Positions 1-5,563 of a DNA stretch of 8,242 nucleotides are shown one piece after another. Below the pieces are notes generated by a model. The model had not been told where the DNA came from. It saw nothing but the letters and a program-made list of their open reading frames with translations, and did not search any database. Source of the stretch: Acidobacteriota bacterium (GTDB lineage: Bacteria; Acidobacteriota; UBA4820; DSQY01); contig JAKAJA010000067.1 of the NCBI GenBank assembly GCA_021814085.1, forward strand, positions 1 to 8,242, read 5' to 3'. Position 1 is the first letter of the stretch; every line of letters begins with the position of its first letter. The translations under genes were made by a program, and so were the position numbers.

Positions 1-232
1 TGGCGCACACGTCCTCGCCCCCGCCCCCGAGGGCGCTCACCTGAGGTGCAGCGTAAAGGGTGCCCGACCCCGCGAAGTTGTGGAAAACTCCCTGCGCGGC
101 CGTGAGGTGGCCCAGCTCCCAAGGCTCCTGGCCCAGCGCTTCGAGCGCGCCGTCCAAAGCCTGCAGCTGGGACTGGCTCTCCTCGAAGTAGCGCTTCCAG
201 AGCTGGCTTCGGCTCTCCTGCGCCTGAGCCAT
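1..232 (-). CDS. Hpt (histidine phosphotransfer) domain protein, N-terminal part, cut by left window edge
   Basis: Seventy-seven codons can be read on the minus strand from an ATG at 232-230 to the window edge without a stop. The reading begins MAQAQESRSQLW and includes FHNFAGSGTLYAAPQVSAL at about residues 50-68. The H-x-F-x-G-S-G core followed by a small-residue helix matches the Hpt domain, whose histidine (here H51) takes a phosphoryl group from a sensor kinase or response regulator in a multistep phosphorelay. The start is well supported: AGGAGG lies just upstream and a TATAAT lies 24 bases before the ATG. Residues 1-45 look like the first Hpt helices. The C-terminus is missing, so it is unknown whether this is a stand-alone phosphotransfer protein or the front of a multidomain regulator. 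It is transcribed divergently from the TPR gene. The Hpt call rests on motif recognition and is fairly confident; the full architecture is unknown. Confidence 0.72.
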   Translation of the reverse strand, partial: MAQAQESRSQLWKRYFEESQSQLQALDGALEALGQEPWELGHLTAAQGVFHNFAGSGTLYAAPQVSALGGGGEDVCA

Positions 233-255
233 GCGGACCTCCTCTTAGATTTGTC

Positions 256-261
256 ATTATA
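256..261 (-). promoter_or_regulatory. Likely -10 box for the Hpt gene
   Basis: The minus strand reads TATAAT here, a perfect sigma70-type -10 hexamer. The next 24 bases contain AGGAGG and then the ATG, so the implied leader is only about 17 bases. No convincing -35 hexamer is visible at 16-18 bases upstream, where the sequence is GC-rich, so an activator or another sigma preference may be involved. Confidence 0.5.
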
Positions 262-286
262 GCGCAAGAAATTCGGCCGCGCCGCG

Positions 287-315
287 TTGACAGGCACCTG
301 CTGGAGTGCTACATT
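287..315 (+). promoter_or_regulatory. Sigma70-type promoter of the TPR gene
   Basis: A perfect -35 TTGACA (287-292) is followed after 17 bases by TACATT (310-315, four of six matches to TATAAT). The bases TGC directly before it form an extended -10. Transcription would start near 322, giving a leader of about 30 bases with AGGAGG at 341-346. It lies back to back with the Hpt gene promoter. Confidence 0.6.
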
Positions 316-352
316 CCACGGCTTGTGCCCCTGGGGGGCGAGGAGGGTCATA

Positions 353-1399
353 ATGCGTCGTTTAATTACGGGGTTGCTCTTGGGGGCCGCGCTCTGCTTC
401 TCCTCCGCGGCCTGGAGCGCCGACAAGCCGAAGGACAAGGGTCAGGAATCACCGAAGATCGAAGAGCTCATCAGCAAGGGCGAGTACCAGAAGGCCGTGG
501 ATTTGGCCAAGAAATTCATCGAGGCCAAGCAGATCACCGAGGGTCTCTACATCGACATGGGCATCGCCTACCAGAAGATGAAGGACTACCCCAACGCCAT
601 CGCGTCCTACGAGGAGGCGGTCAAGCTGAACCCCCTCGGAACCGCCGCCTTGATGAACGAGGCCTCCTGCTACCAGGAGCAGAACAATCTTCCCAAGCTG
701 GCCGAAACCTTGAAGCGCGTCGTGGACATCGACCCCACCAAGGAGGACGTCCGCTATGCCCTGGCCGTCCTCTACGACAAGCAGGACAAGGTCGAGGACG
801 CCCTGGCGCAGTACGAGGAGATCTACAAAACCAATCCGGGATTCAAGAACGTGGCCTATGCCGTGGGCGTCATCTACTACGGCAAAGACCAGTACGACAA
901 GGCGGAGCCCTACTTCGAGAAGGCCGCCGCCATTAACCCGCAGGATGACCAAGTCCTCTTGGCCCAGGGCCAGAACTTCCTCAAAGGGAAGAAGTTCGAC
1001 AAGGCCATCCCCGCGCTGAAGGCCTTCCTGGACGTCACGAAGAACGAGAACTACAAGCCCGCCATCACGGGGACGGTGGCCGCCCTCTACATGAAGCAGG
1101 CGGAGGCCATCATGGCCCCCGTTAAAGACAGCAAGGACAAGGCCGCCGTCGCCAAGGCCGACAGCGCCGCCAAGGAATCCTATGGCAACGCCTTGGTCTA
1201 CTTCGACAAACTCCTCGTCCTGCGCCCGAACAGCGAAATCGCCCTCGAGGGCAAGGCCAACGCCCTCATCATGATGGACAAGGCGCAGGATGCCCTGCCG
1301 GTCCTCAAGCAGTACTTGCAGGTCTCTAAGAGCGACACCGAGAAAAAGAAGGTGTCCGACCTCATCAAACAGATCGAGGCCAGCGGCAGGAAGAAGTAG
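353..1399 (+). CDS. Exported TPR-repeat protein of unknown specific function
   Basis: This 348-residue protein starts at the ATG at 353, six bases after AGGAGG. An upstream in-frame start at 287 is rejected because it overlaps the promoter and puts charged, cysteine-rich sequence before the signal peptide. Residues 1-23 are a Sec signal peptide (MRRL, hydrophobic core, cleavage near AWSA/DK); C15 is not in a lipobox, so a soluble periplasmic protein is expected. The mature part is a run of TPR units: a partial one at about 32-60, then roughly 63-96, 97-130, 131-164, 165-198, 199-232, a unit spread over 235-292, and 293-326. Typical features are G-x-A-Y, Y-x-x-A-x-x-x-Y-x-x-A and L-N-P/I-D-P ends. 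The 235-292 unit carries an Ala/Lys/Asp-rich insertion of about 25 residues between its helices. TPR solenoids mediate protein-protein contacts; no partner or enzymatic domain is visible. Confidence 0.85.
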   Translation: MRRLITGLLLGAALCFSSAAWSADKPKDKGQESPKIEELISKGEYQKAVDLAKKFIEAKQITEGLYIDMGIAYQKMKDYPNAIASYEEAVKLNPLGTAALMNEASCYQEQNNLPKLAETLKRVVDIDPTKEDVRYALAVLYDKQDKVEDALAQYEEIYKTNPGFKNVAYAVGVIYYGKDQYDKAEPYFEKAAAINPQDDQVLLAQGQNFLKGKKFDKAIPALKAFLDVTKNENYKPAITGTVAALYMKQAEAIMAPVKDSKDKAAVAKADSAAKESYGNALVYFDKLLVLRPNSEIALEGKANALIMMDKAQDALPVLKQYLQVSKSDTEKKKVSDLIKQIEASGRKK

Positions 1400-1425
1400 C
1401 GGGCTCATCACGGAGCTTGGGTTGG

Positions 1426-1456
1426 AAAGGGAGCCGGAAGGCTCCCTTTTTCTTTT
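1426..1456 (+). terminator. Intrinsic terminator of the TPR gene
   Basis: A ten-base-pair perfect stem (AAAGGGAGCC at 1426-1435 with GGCTCCCTTT at 1440-1449) closes a GGAA tetraloop and runs into TTTTTCTTTT (1447-1456). It starts 27 bases after the TPR stop codon, so the TPR gene probably ends its own transcript here. The stem core GGGAGCC/GGCTCCC resembles motifs repeated elsewhere in the window. Confidence 0.88.
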
Positions 1457-1474
1457 CCTCCACGCGGTGTGCCG

Positions 1475-1483
1475 TGTTAAAAT
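1475..1483 (+). promoter_or_regulatory. Extended -10 promoter candidate for the zinc-ribbon gene
   Basis: TGTTAAAAT is an extended -10 (TGn) plus TAAAAT, five of six matches to TATAAT. The position 17 bases upstream reads TTCCTC inside the terminator T-tract, which is a poor -35. It lies between the preceding terminator and the ATG at 1527, so some promoter is needed in this stretch. The implied leader is about 37 bases. Confidence 0.45.
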
Positions 1484-1526
1484 ATCCAACGTAGCGATTC
1501 GGAACTTTGCTGAAGGGGAGGCGTCC

Positions 1527-2234
1527 ATGAGCTGGACCTGCGGATGTGGTCAATCTAACGAGGATACCGCCCGCTTCTGCAACCAGTGCGGGGCTCCGAA
1601 GGGGGTGGAGGCACCACCGGCGGTGGAGCCTGAAATCGAGTTCGGGGAGGATGCCCTCCCCGTCCCCGTCGCGAACCTCCCCAAGGCCCCCCAAGCTCCC
1701 GTGGAGACGCCGGTGGTGGTGCCGGCAAAGAAATCCAAGGCCCTGGTTATCATCCTGGTGTGCGTGGCCCTGTTCGTCGTCGGCACCTGCGTCCTCGGCA
1801 TCCTTGCGGCCATTTTCATCCCCAACTTCGTGTCGGCCAAGGATCGGGCGAAGCAGAGCAGGGCCATGACCGACATCCAGGCCATCGCCGCGGCGTGCCA
1901 GCAGTACCAGTCGGACAAGGGGACGTATCCGGACACGGGGCACAACGAGGACTCTTACTACAGCATCGTTGATGTCTCCGCTCTCAAGAAGCTTCTGCCC
2001 TCCGAAGAAGCCGGCAAAATCTCGGACAAGGACCCATGGGGACATCCCTACTCCTACGGGGTATCGAGGGATGGGACGGAGTTCATCCTCATCTGCTCCG
2101 GCTCCGATGGGGTGAACAAGCTGGAGAAGATCCCCGATTCGCCCGCCACCACGTCCTGCTTCGAGGACGAGATCGTCTGGGAGAACGGCAACTTCATCCA
2201 GAAGCCCCTGGGGCCGCAGAAGCACTGCAAGTAG
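1527..2234 (+). CDS. Zinc-ribbon membrane protein with pseudopilin (GspG/type IV pilin-like) C-terminal half
   Basis: The 235-residue product starts at ATG 1527, five bases after GGGGAGG. Residues 5-21 form a small zinc ribbon, C5-x-C7 and C18-x2-C21 followed by G22. A Pro/Glu/Val-rich linker (about 24-67) and a Lys pair lead into one transmembrane helix (about 72-98). From 91 on, the sequence closely follows type IV pilins and type II secretion pseudopilins: GILAAIFIPNF, then SAKDRAKQSRAMTDIQAIAAACQQY helix sequence split here over 103-127, a G-T-Y-P at 132-135, and DPWGHPYSYG (169-178) with a later SGSDGVNK (191-198), the GspG C-terminal signature. The usual prepilin-peptidase site is absent: aligning on GILAAI puts L77 where the cleavage glycine should be and L82 where Glu5 should be. 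The ribbon therefore presumably stays cytoplasmic and attached. Four more cysteines lie in the C-terminal half (C124, C190, C211, C234). Function unknown; related to pilins by sequence, probably not a polymerising pilin. Confidence 0.78.
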   Translation: MSWTCGCGQSNEDTARFCNQCGAPKGVEAPPAVEPEIEFGEDALPVPVANLPKAPQAPVETPVVVPAKKSKALVIILVCVALFVVGTCVLGILAAIFIPNFVSAKDRAKQSRAMTDIQAIAAACQQYQSDKGTYPDTGHNEDSYYSIVDVSALKKLLPSEEAGKISDKDPWGHPYSYGVSRDGTEFILICSGSDGVNKLEKIPDSPATTSCFEDEIVWENGNFIQKPLGPQKHCK

Positions 2235-2275
2235 GGGAGCTGGGAGCGGGGAGCAGGGAGCGGGGAGTAGGGAGA
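2234..2275 (+). repeat. Six-copy heptad tandem array, consensus NGGGAGC
   Basis: Starting at the last base of the preceding stop codon, six seven-base units run in register: GGGGAGC, TGGGAGC, GGGGAGC, AGGGAGC, GGGGAGT, AGGGAGA. Every unit carries a run of three or four G, so the transcript or non-template strand could form a G-quadruplex. It is non-coding and followed by further repeats before leuS. Confidence 0.85.
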
Positions 2276-2395
2276 GCAAAGCAAAACTCGCTCTCGGCTC
2301 CAGCGGCATGCCGATTGCCTGCAGCCTAATTGGCTGGTAGTCCTTCAACTCAAAACCCATAACTCAAAACTCGCTCCCGGCTGAGGGCTCCCTGC
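2253..2395. repeat. Long-range nine-base inverted repeat across the zinc-ribbon/leuS gap
   Basis: GCAGGGAGC at 2253-2261, inside the heptad array, is the exact complement of GCTCCCTGC at 2387-2395. The 125 bases between hold other repeats. This could be a long imperfect hairpin or simply a by-product of the G-rich array facing a C-rich segment. No T-tract follows, so it is not a standard terminator. Confidence 0.45.
2282..2382 (+). repeat. Imperfect 18-base direct repeat with nested AACTCAAAA repeat
   Basis: CAAAACTCGCTCTCGGCT (2282-2299) recurs as CAAAACTCGCTCCCGGCT (2365-2382), 17 of 18 identical, 83 bases apart start to start. The second copy overlaps a smaller repeat in which AACTCAAAA occurs at 2347-2355 and 2361-2369 (period 14). 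No reading frame with gene character crosses this stretch. Confidence 0.7.
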
Positions 2396-2410
2396 TTCCG
2401 TCTGCCACCT

Positions 2411-2440
2411 TTGCCCCCAGGCGGCCAAATCGCTTATACT
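2411..2440 (+). promoter_or_regulatory. Promoter candidate for the leuS-lptE operon
   Basis: TTGCCC (2411-2416, four of six matches to TTGACA) and TATACT (2435-2440, five of six matches to TATAAT) are 18 bases apart. Transcription would begin near 2447, immediately before the AAGGAGGT ribosome-binding site at 2449-2456. No T-box leader or leucine-codon attenuator is visible in front of leuS. Confidence 0.5.
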
Positions 2441-2466
2441 TACTGGTTTAAGGAGGTCCTGCCGAC

Positions 2467-4920
2467 ATGTCCTACGACCCGCATGCCATCGAGACCCGCT
2501 TCCAGAGCCTCTGGAATGAGGCGGGCACAGCGGAGGTGACGGAAGACCCCACGCGGGAGAAGTTCTACTGCCTCGAAATGTTCATGTACCCCTCCGGCAA
2601 GATACACATGGGGCACGTTCGGAACTACACCATCGGCGACGTGGTGGCCCGTTACCAGCGCATGCGAGGGAAGAACGTCCTGCACCCCATGGGATTCGAC
2701 GCCTTTGGGCTTCCGGCGGAGAACGCGGCCATCAAGGGCGGTGCCCATCCCAAGGCCTGGACCGAAGCTAACATCGGGACCATGAAGCAGCAGCTCTCGC
2801 GGATGGGCTTCCTCTACGACTGGAGCCGCGAGGTCCGGACCTGCGACCCCGAATACTACCGTTGGAACCAGTGGTTCTTCATCAGGATGTTCGAGAAGGG
2901 GCTCTGCTACAGGGCCAAACGGACGGTCAACTGGTGTCCCGACTGCGCCACGGTCCTCGCCAACGAGCAGGTGGAGAACGGCACGTGCTGGCGCTGCCAC
3001 AGTTTGGTGGCGCTGAAGGAGATGGAGCAGTGGTTTTTGCGCATCACCAAGTACGTGCAGGAACTGCTGGATGACCTGGACGGCCTGTCCAGATGGCCCC
3101 CCGAAGTGGTGGCCATGCAGCGCAATTGGATAGGCCGTTCCGAGGGCGCCTTCGTGGACTTCGCCGCGGAAGGCAGCGCCACGCCCATCCGCGTCTTCAC
3201 CACCCGGTTGGACACCATCTACGGTGCCACTTTCCTCGTCCTGGCGCCCGAGCACCCCGCGGCGGCCGAGGTGACCACCCCGGACCGCAAGGCGGCCGTG
3301 GAGGCTTTCCGGGCCAAGGTCAGGGCGCAGAGCACGCACGACCGCTCCACGAGCAAGGAGAAGGAGGGCGTATTCACGGGCGCGTACGCCGACAACCCCT
3401 TCTCCGGGGAGCGCCTGCCCATCTACCTCGCCAACTTCGTCCTCATGGACTACGGCACGGGGGCCATCATGAGCGTCCCCGCCCACGACCAGAGGGATTT
3501 CGAATTCGCGAAGGCCTACGGCCTCCCGATTCGGGTCGTGGTTCAGAGCGGCGGGGTGGTGGAGGAATCCATGACCGAGGCCGTGCCCGCCGACGGCGTC
3601 ATGGAGGCGAGCGGCCCCTACACGGGCCTTCCCAACCGGGAGGCCAGCGTCCTCATGGCCGCCAAGGCCCGGGAGGAGGGATTCGGCGAGCCCACCGTTA
3701 CCTTCCGGTTGAAAGACTGGGGCATCTCGCGGCAGCGCTATTGGGGCACCCCCATCCCCATGATCCACTGTCCCACCTGCGGCGTGGTCCCGGTCCCTGA
3801 AGATCAACTTCCGGTCTTGCTGCCAGAGGACGTGGCCTTCACGGGGAAGGGCGAGAGCCCCCTCGCGAGCCACCAGGGGTTCCTCAACACCCCTTGCCCG
3901 AAGTGCGGGGGGCCGGGGAGACGCGAGACGGACACCATGGATACCTTCGTGGACTCCTCGTGGTACTTCTTCCGCTACTGCAGCCCCAAGGAAGAATCCG
4001 TGCCCTTCGAGGGTTCCGCCGCCAAGTATTGGACCCCCGTGGATTTCTACATCGGCGGCATAGAGCACGCCACCATGCACCTCATCTACTGCCGGTTTTT
4101 CACCATGGTTCTGAGGGACCTTGGCCTGGTGCCCTTCGCAGAGCCGGTGGACCGCCTCATGTGCCAGGGCATGGTCATCAAGGACGGGGCCAAGATGAGC
4201 AAGAGCCTCGGCAACTTGGTGGAGCCCGACGAGATGATCGAGCGGTACGGGGCCGACGCGGTGCGAATCAACATCCTCTTCCTCTCTCCGCCGTGGGACC
4301 AACTCGACTGGAAGGAGAGCGGCGCCGAGGGGGCATTCCGGTTCTTGAACCGCGTGTACGCCCTCGTGGAAGAAGTGGCGACGGACCTGAAGGGGCCCGC
4401 CGAAGAGCCCGCGGGCGACGTCTCCCCCCTGCGGCGCAAGACGCACCAGACCATCGCCAAGGTCACGGCGGAGCTGGACCAGCGCCTCAAGATCAACACG
4501 GCCATCGCGAGCCTCATGGAGCTCACCAATGCCATCCAGGCGTTTCTGCCCGCCTACGGCAAGACCCCCGCGGAGCGATTCGTCCTGCGGGAGGCGGTGG
4601 GGGCACTGGCGGCCATGCTCTCGCCATTCGCCCCGCACGCCGCGGACGCCATGTGGGAGATGTTGGGACAGATTGGATTCCTAGTGGACGGTCCATGGCC
4701 CAGATTTGATGCGGCCATCGCCAAGGAGGATGAGGTCACCCTCGCGGTCCAGGTGAACGGGAAGGTCCGGGGCCAGATCACGGTCCCATCAGACGCCGAT
4801 GCCGCCTCGGTCCTCGCCGCGGCGAAGGACAACGAGAAGGTGAAGGCCCACCTGGAAGGGAAGAACGTGGTTAAGGAGATCGTGGTCCCCGGCAGGATCG
4901 TCACGCTGGTGGTCAAGTGA
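2467..4920 (+). CDS. leuS: Leucyl-tRNA synthetase
   Basis: LeuRS, a class Ia aminoacyl-tRNA synthetase, joins leucine to tRNA-Leu in the cytoplasm using ATP. The 817-residue length is normal for bacterial LeuRS. Visible landmarks: the HIGH-type HMGH motif at 47-50 after MYPSGKI; a four-cysteine zinc site C157-x2-C160 and C174-x2-C177; the CP1 editing domain with the threonine-rich TTRLDT at 245-250 and VPAHDQRD near 338-344, whose aspartates belong to the editing pocket that removes mischarged amino acids; a second zinc ribbon C435-x2-C438 with C477-x2-C480; DSSWYFFRY at 496-504; KMSKS at 576-580; and the C-terminal VNGKVRGQI segment. The start at ATG 2467 sits 10 bases after AGGAGG. No key residue looks missing, so an active, editing-competent enzyme is expected. 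It is the first gene of an operon, 28 bases before lptE. Confidence 0.98.
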   Translation: MSYDPHAIETRFQSLWNEAGTAEVTEDPTREKFYCLEMFMYPSGKIHMGHVRNYTIGDVVARYQRMRGKNVLHPMGFDAFGLPAENAAIKGGAHPKAWTEANIGTMKQQLSRMGFLYDWSREVRTCDPEYYRWNQWFFIRMFEKGLCYRAKRTVNWCPDCATVLANEQVENGTCWRCHSLVALKEMEQWFLRITKYVQELLDDLDGLSRWPPEVVAMQRNWIGRSEGAFVDFAAEGSATPIRVFTTRLDTIYGATFLVLAPEHPAAAEVTTPDRKAAVEAFRAKVRAQSTHDRSTSKEKEGVFTGAYADNPFSGERLPIYLANFVLMDYGTGAIMSVPAHDQRDFEFAKAYGLPIRVVVQSGGVVEESMTEAVPADGVMEASGPYTGLPNREASVLMAAKAREEGFGEPTVTFRLKDWGISRQRYWGTPIPMIHCPTCGVVPVPEDQLPVLLPEDVAFTGKGESPLASHQGFLNTPCPKCGGPGRRETDTMDTFVDSSWYFFRYCSPKEESVPFEGSAAKYWTPVDFYIGGIEHATMHLIYCRFFTMVLRDLGLVPFAEPVDRLMCQGMVIKDGAKMSKSLGNLVEPDEMIERYGADAVRINILFLSPPWDQLDWKESGAEGAFRFLNRVYALVEEVATDLKGPAEEPAGDVSPLRRKTHQTIAKVTAELDQRLKINTAIASLMELTNAIQAFLPAYGKTPAERFVLREAVGALAAMLSPFAPHAADAMWEMLGQIGFLVDGPWPRFDAAIAKEDEVTLAVQVNGKVRGQITVPSDADAASVLAAAKDNEKVKAHLEGKNVVKEIVVPGRIVTLVVK

Positions 4921-4948
4921 TCGGGTCCGCATTTTGCGAGGTGATCGG

Positions 4949-5563
4949 GTGAAGAAGTTGACGATTGTTGGGGAGCCTCCCTCTTCTCGCGCTTTCCGGC
5001 TCCCCGGCTCCCCGGCTCGCACCGAGCCTGGCACCGCCGCGGTGTTGGCACTCGCGCTCACCGTGGTTGCTCTCTTCGGCCTCGCGGGCTGCGGTTACCA
5101 CCTGCTTGGCACGGGGGGCGCCCTTCCGTCGACCGTGAAGGTGGTGGCTGTCCTTCCCTTCGAGCGTGAAGTGCCGGTCCTCCAGCTGGACCAGCGCGTC
5201 ACCGAGGCCATGACGCGCGAGATGTCCCAGCGCCTTCGGGTGAAGGTGCAATCCACCAAGGAGGGCGCCGATGCCGTCCTGTCGGGCGTCATCACGGGCT
5301 TCAACGTGGCGCCCATGTCCTACGACGCCGCCGGGAGGGCCAACCGCTACAACGTGACCATGGCCGCCAAGGTGCGCCTTGTGGACAAGGACGGAAAGGT
5401 CCTCTTCGAATCATTGGGCTACCGGTTCAGCGAGGTCTACGATCGATCCGCGTTTCCGGGCAGCTACTTCAGCGAGGAAGTGGTGGCCTACGACGTCGTG
5501 GCCCGGGACTTCAGCAGGGCCCTCGTGGCAACCATCATGGAGGCGGGCCCCGGTGGACAGTGA
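4949..5563 (+). CDS. lptE: LptE-like LPS-assembly lipoprotein
   Basis: LptE is an outer-membrane lipoprotein that plugs the LptD barrel and helps deliver lipopolysaccharide to the cell surface. The 204-residue product has a lipobox L45-A46-G47 before C48, then the family-typical CGYHLLG, LPSTVKVVAVLPFER (60-73), a helix with VTEAMTREM (84-92), GADAVLSGVITG (106-117) and SYDAAGRANRYNV (124-136). The GTG at 4949 is the preferred start, five bases after GAGGTG; a TTG at 4934 lacks a good site, and a GTG at 5042 would leave no positively charged leader region. With the 4949 start, about 30 residues precede the hydrophobic core, unusually long. Residues 8-29 (4970-5035) are coded by repeat-rich DNA and look inserted, since MKKLTIV joined to AAVLALALTVVAL would make a normal lipoprotein signal. 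It overlaps the next gene by 11 bases. Confidence 0.8.
   Translation: MKKLTIVGEPPSSRAFRLPGSPARTEPGTAAVLALALTVVALFGLAGCGYHLLGTGGALPSTVKVVAVLPFEREVPVLQLDQRVTEAMTREMSQRLRVKVQSTKEGADAVLSGVITGFNVAPMSYDAAGRANRYNVTMAAKVRLVDKDGKVLFESLGYRFSEVYDRSAFPGSYFSEEVVAYDVVARDFSRALVATIMEAGPGGQ
4970..5020. repeat. G-rich/C-rich inverted and tandem repeat inside the lptE leader
   Basis: GGGGAGCC (4970-4977) is the exact complement of GGCTCCCC at 4998-5005 and again at 5006-5013. The C-rich side is a three-copy octad array (CGGCTCCC, CGGCTCCC, CGGCTCGC; 4997-5020). The same motifs occur in the intergenic arrays of this window. In mRNA this would form a GC hairpin starting about 21 bases into the lptE coding region. 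Confidence 0.75.

Noticed and set aside
287..352. An upstream in-frame ATG for the TPR protein (start at 287)
   Set aside because: It would begin inside the -35 hexamer and add 22 residues before an otherwise perfect signal peptide. The ATG at 353 has AGGAGG at ideal spacing.
37..438. A 133-codon minus-strand reading crossing the divergent promoter region
   Set aside because: It crosses both promoters and overlaps the Hpt gene in another frame. Its product is an arginine/serine-rich shadow, whereas the frame starting at 232 has an Hpt motif and a ribosome-binding site.
449..1528. A 359-codon minus-strand reading opposite the TPR gene
   Set aside because: It is antisense to a clear signal-peptide TPR protein and crosses that gene's terminator. 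The product is low-complexity (V, L, G, D) and mirrors the plus-strand codon bias.
1527..2234. The zinc-ribbon protein as a genuine major pilin or GspG
   Set aside because: It lacks the type III leader: no cleavage glycine and no Glu5 at the equivalent positions, and about 70 residues precede the hydrophobic helix.
1365..2360. A 331-codon minus-strand reading opposite the zinc-ribbon gene
   Set aside because: It spans the TPR terminator, a promoter and the heptad repeats, so it cannot be a real gene in that layout.
2234..2395. The repeat-rich gap as a CRISPR array
   Set aside because: Units are 7 bases without spacers, and the 18-base pair occurs only twice; there are no cas genes in the window.
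2440..4638. A 732-codon stop-free minus-strand reading opposite leuS
   Set aside because: It lies wholly antisense to an unambiguous leucyl-tRNA synthetase. Long antisense frames are common in GC-rich genes, and its product is rich in H, G, R and E with no recognisable domain.
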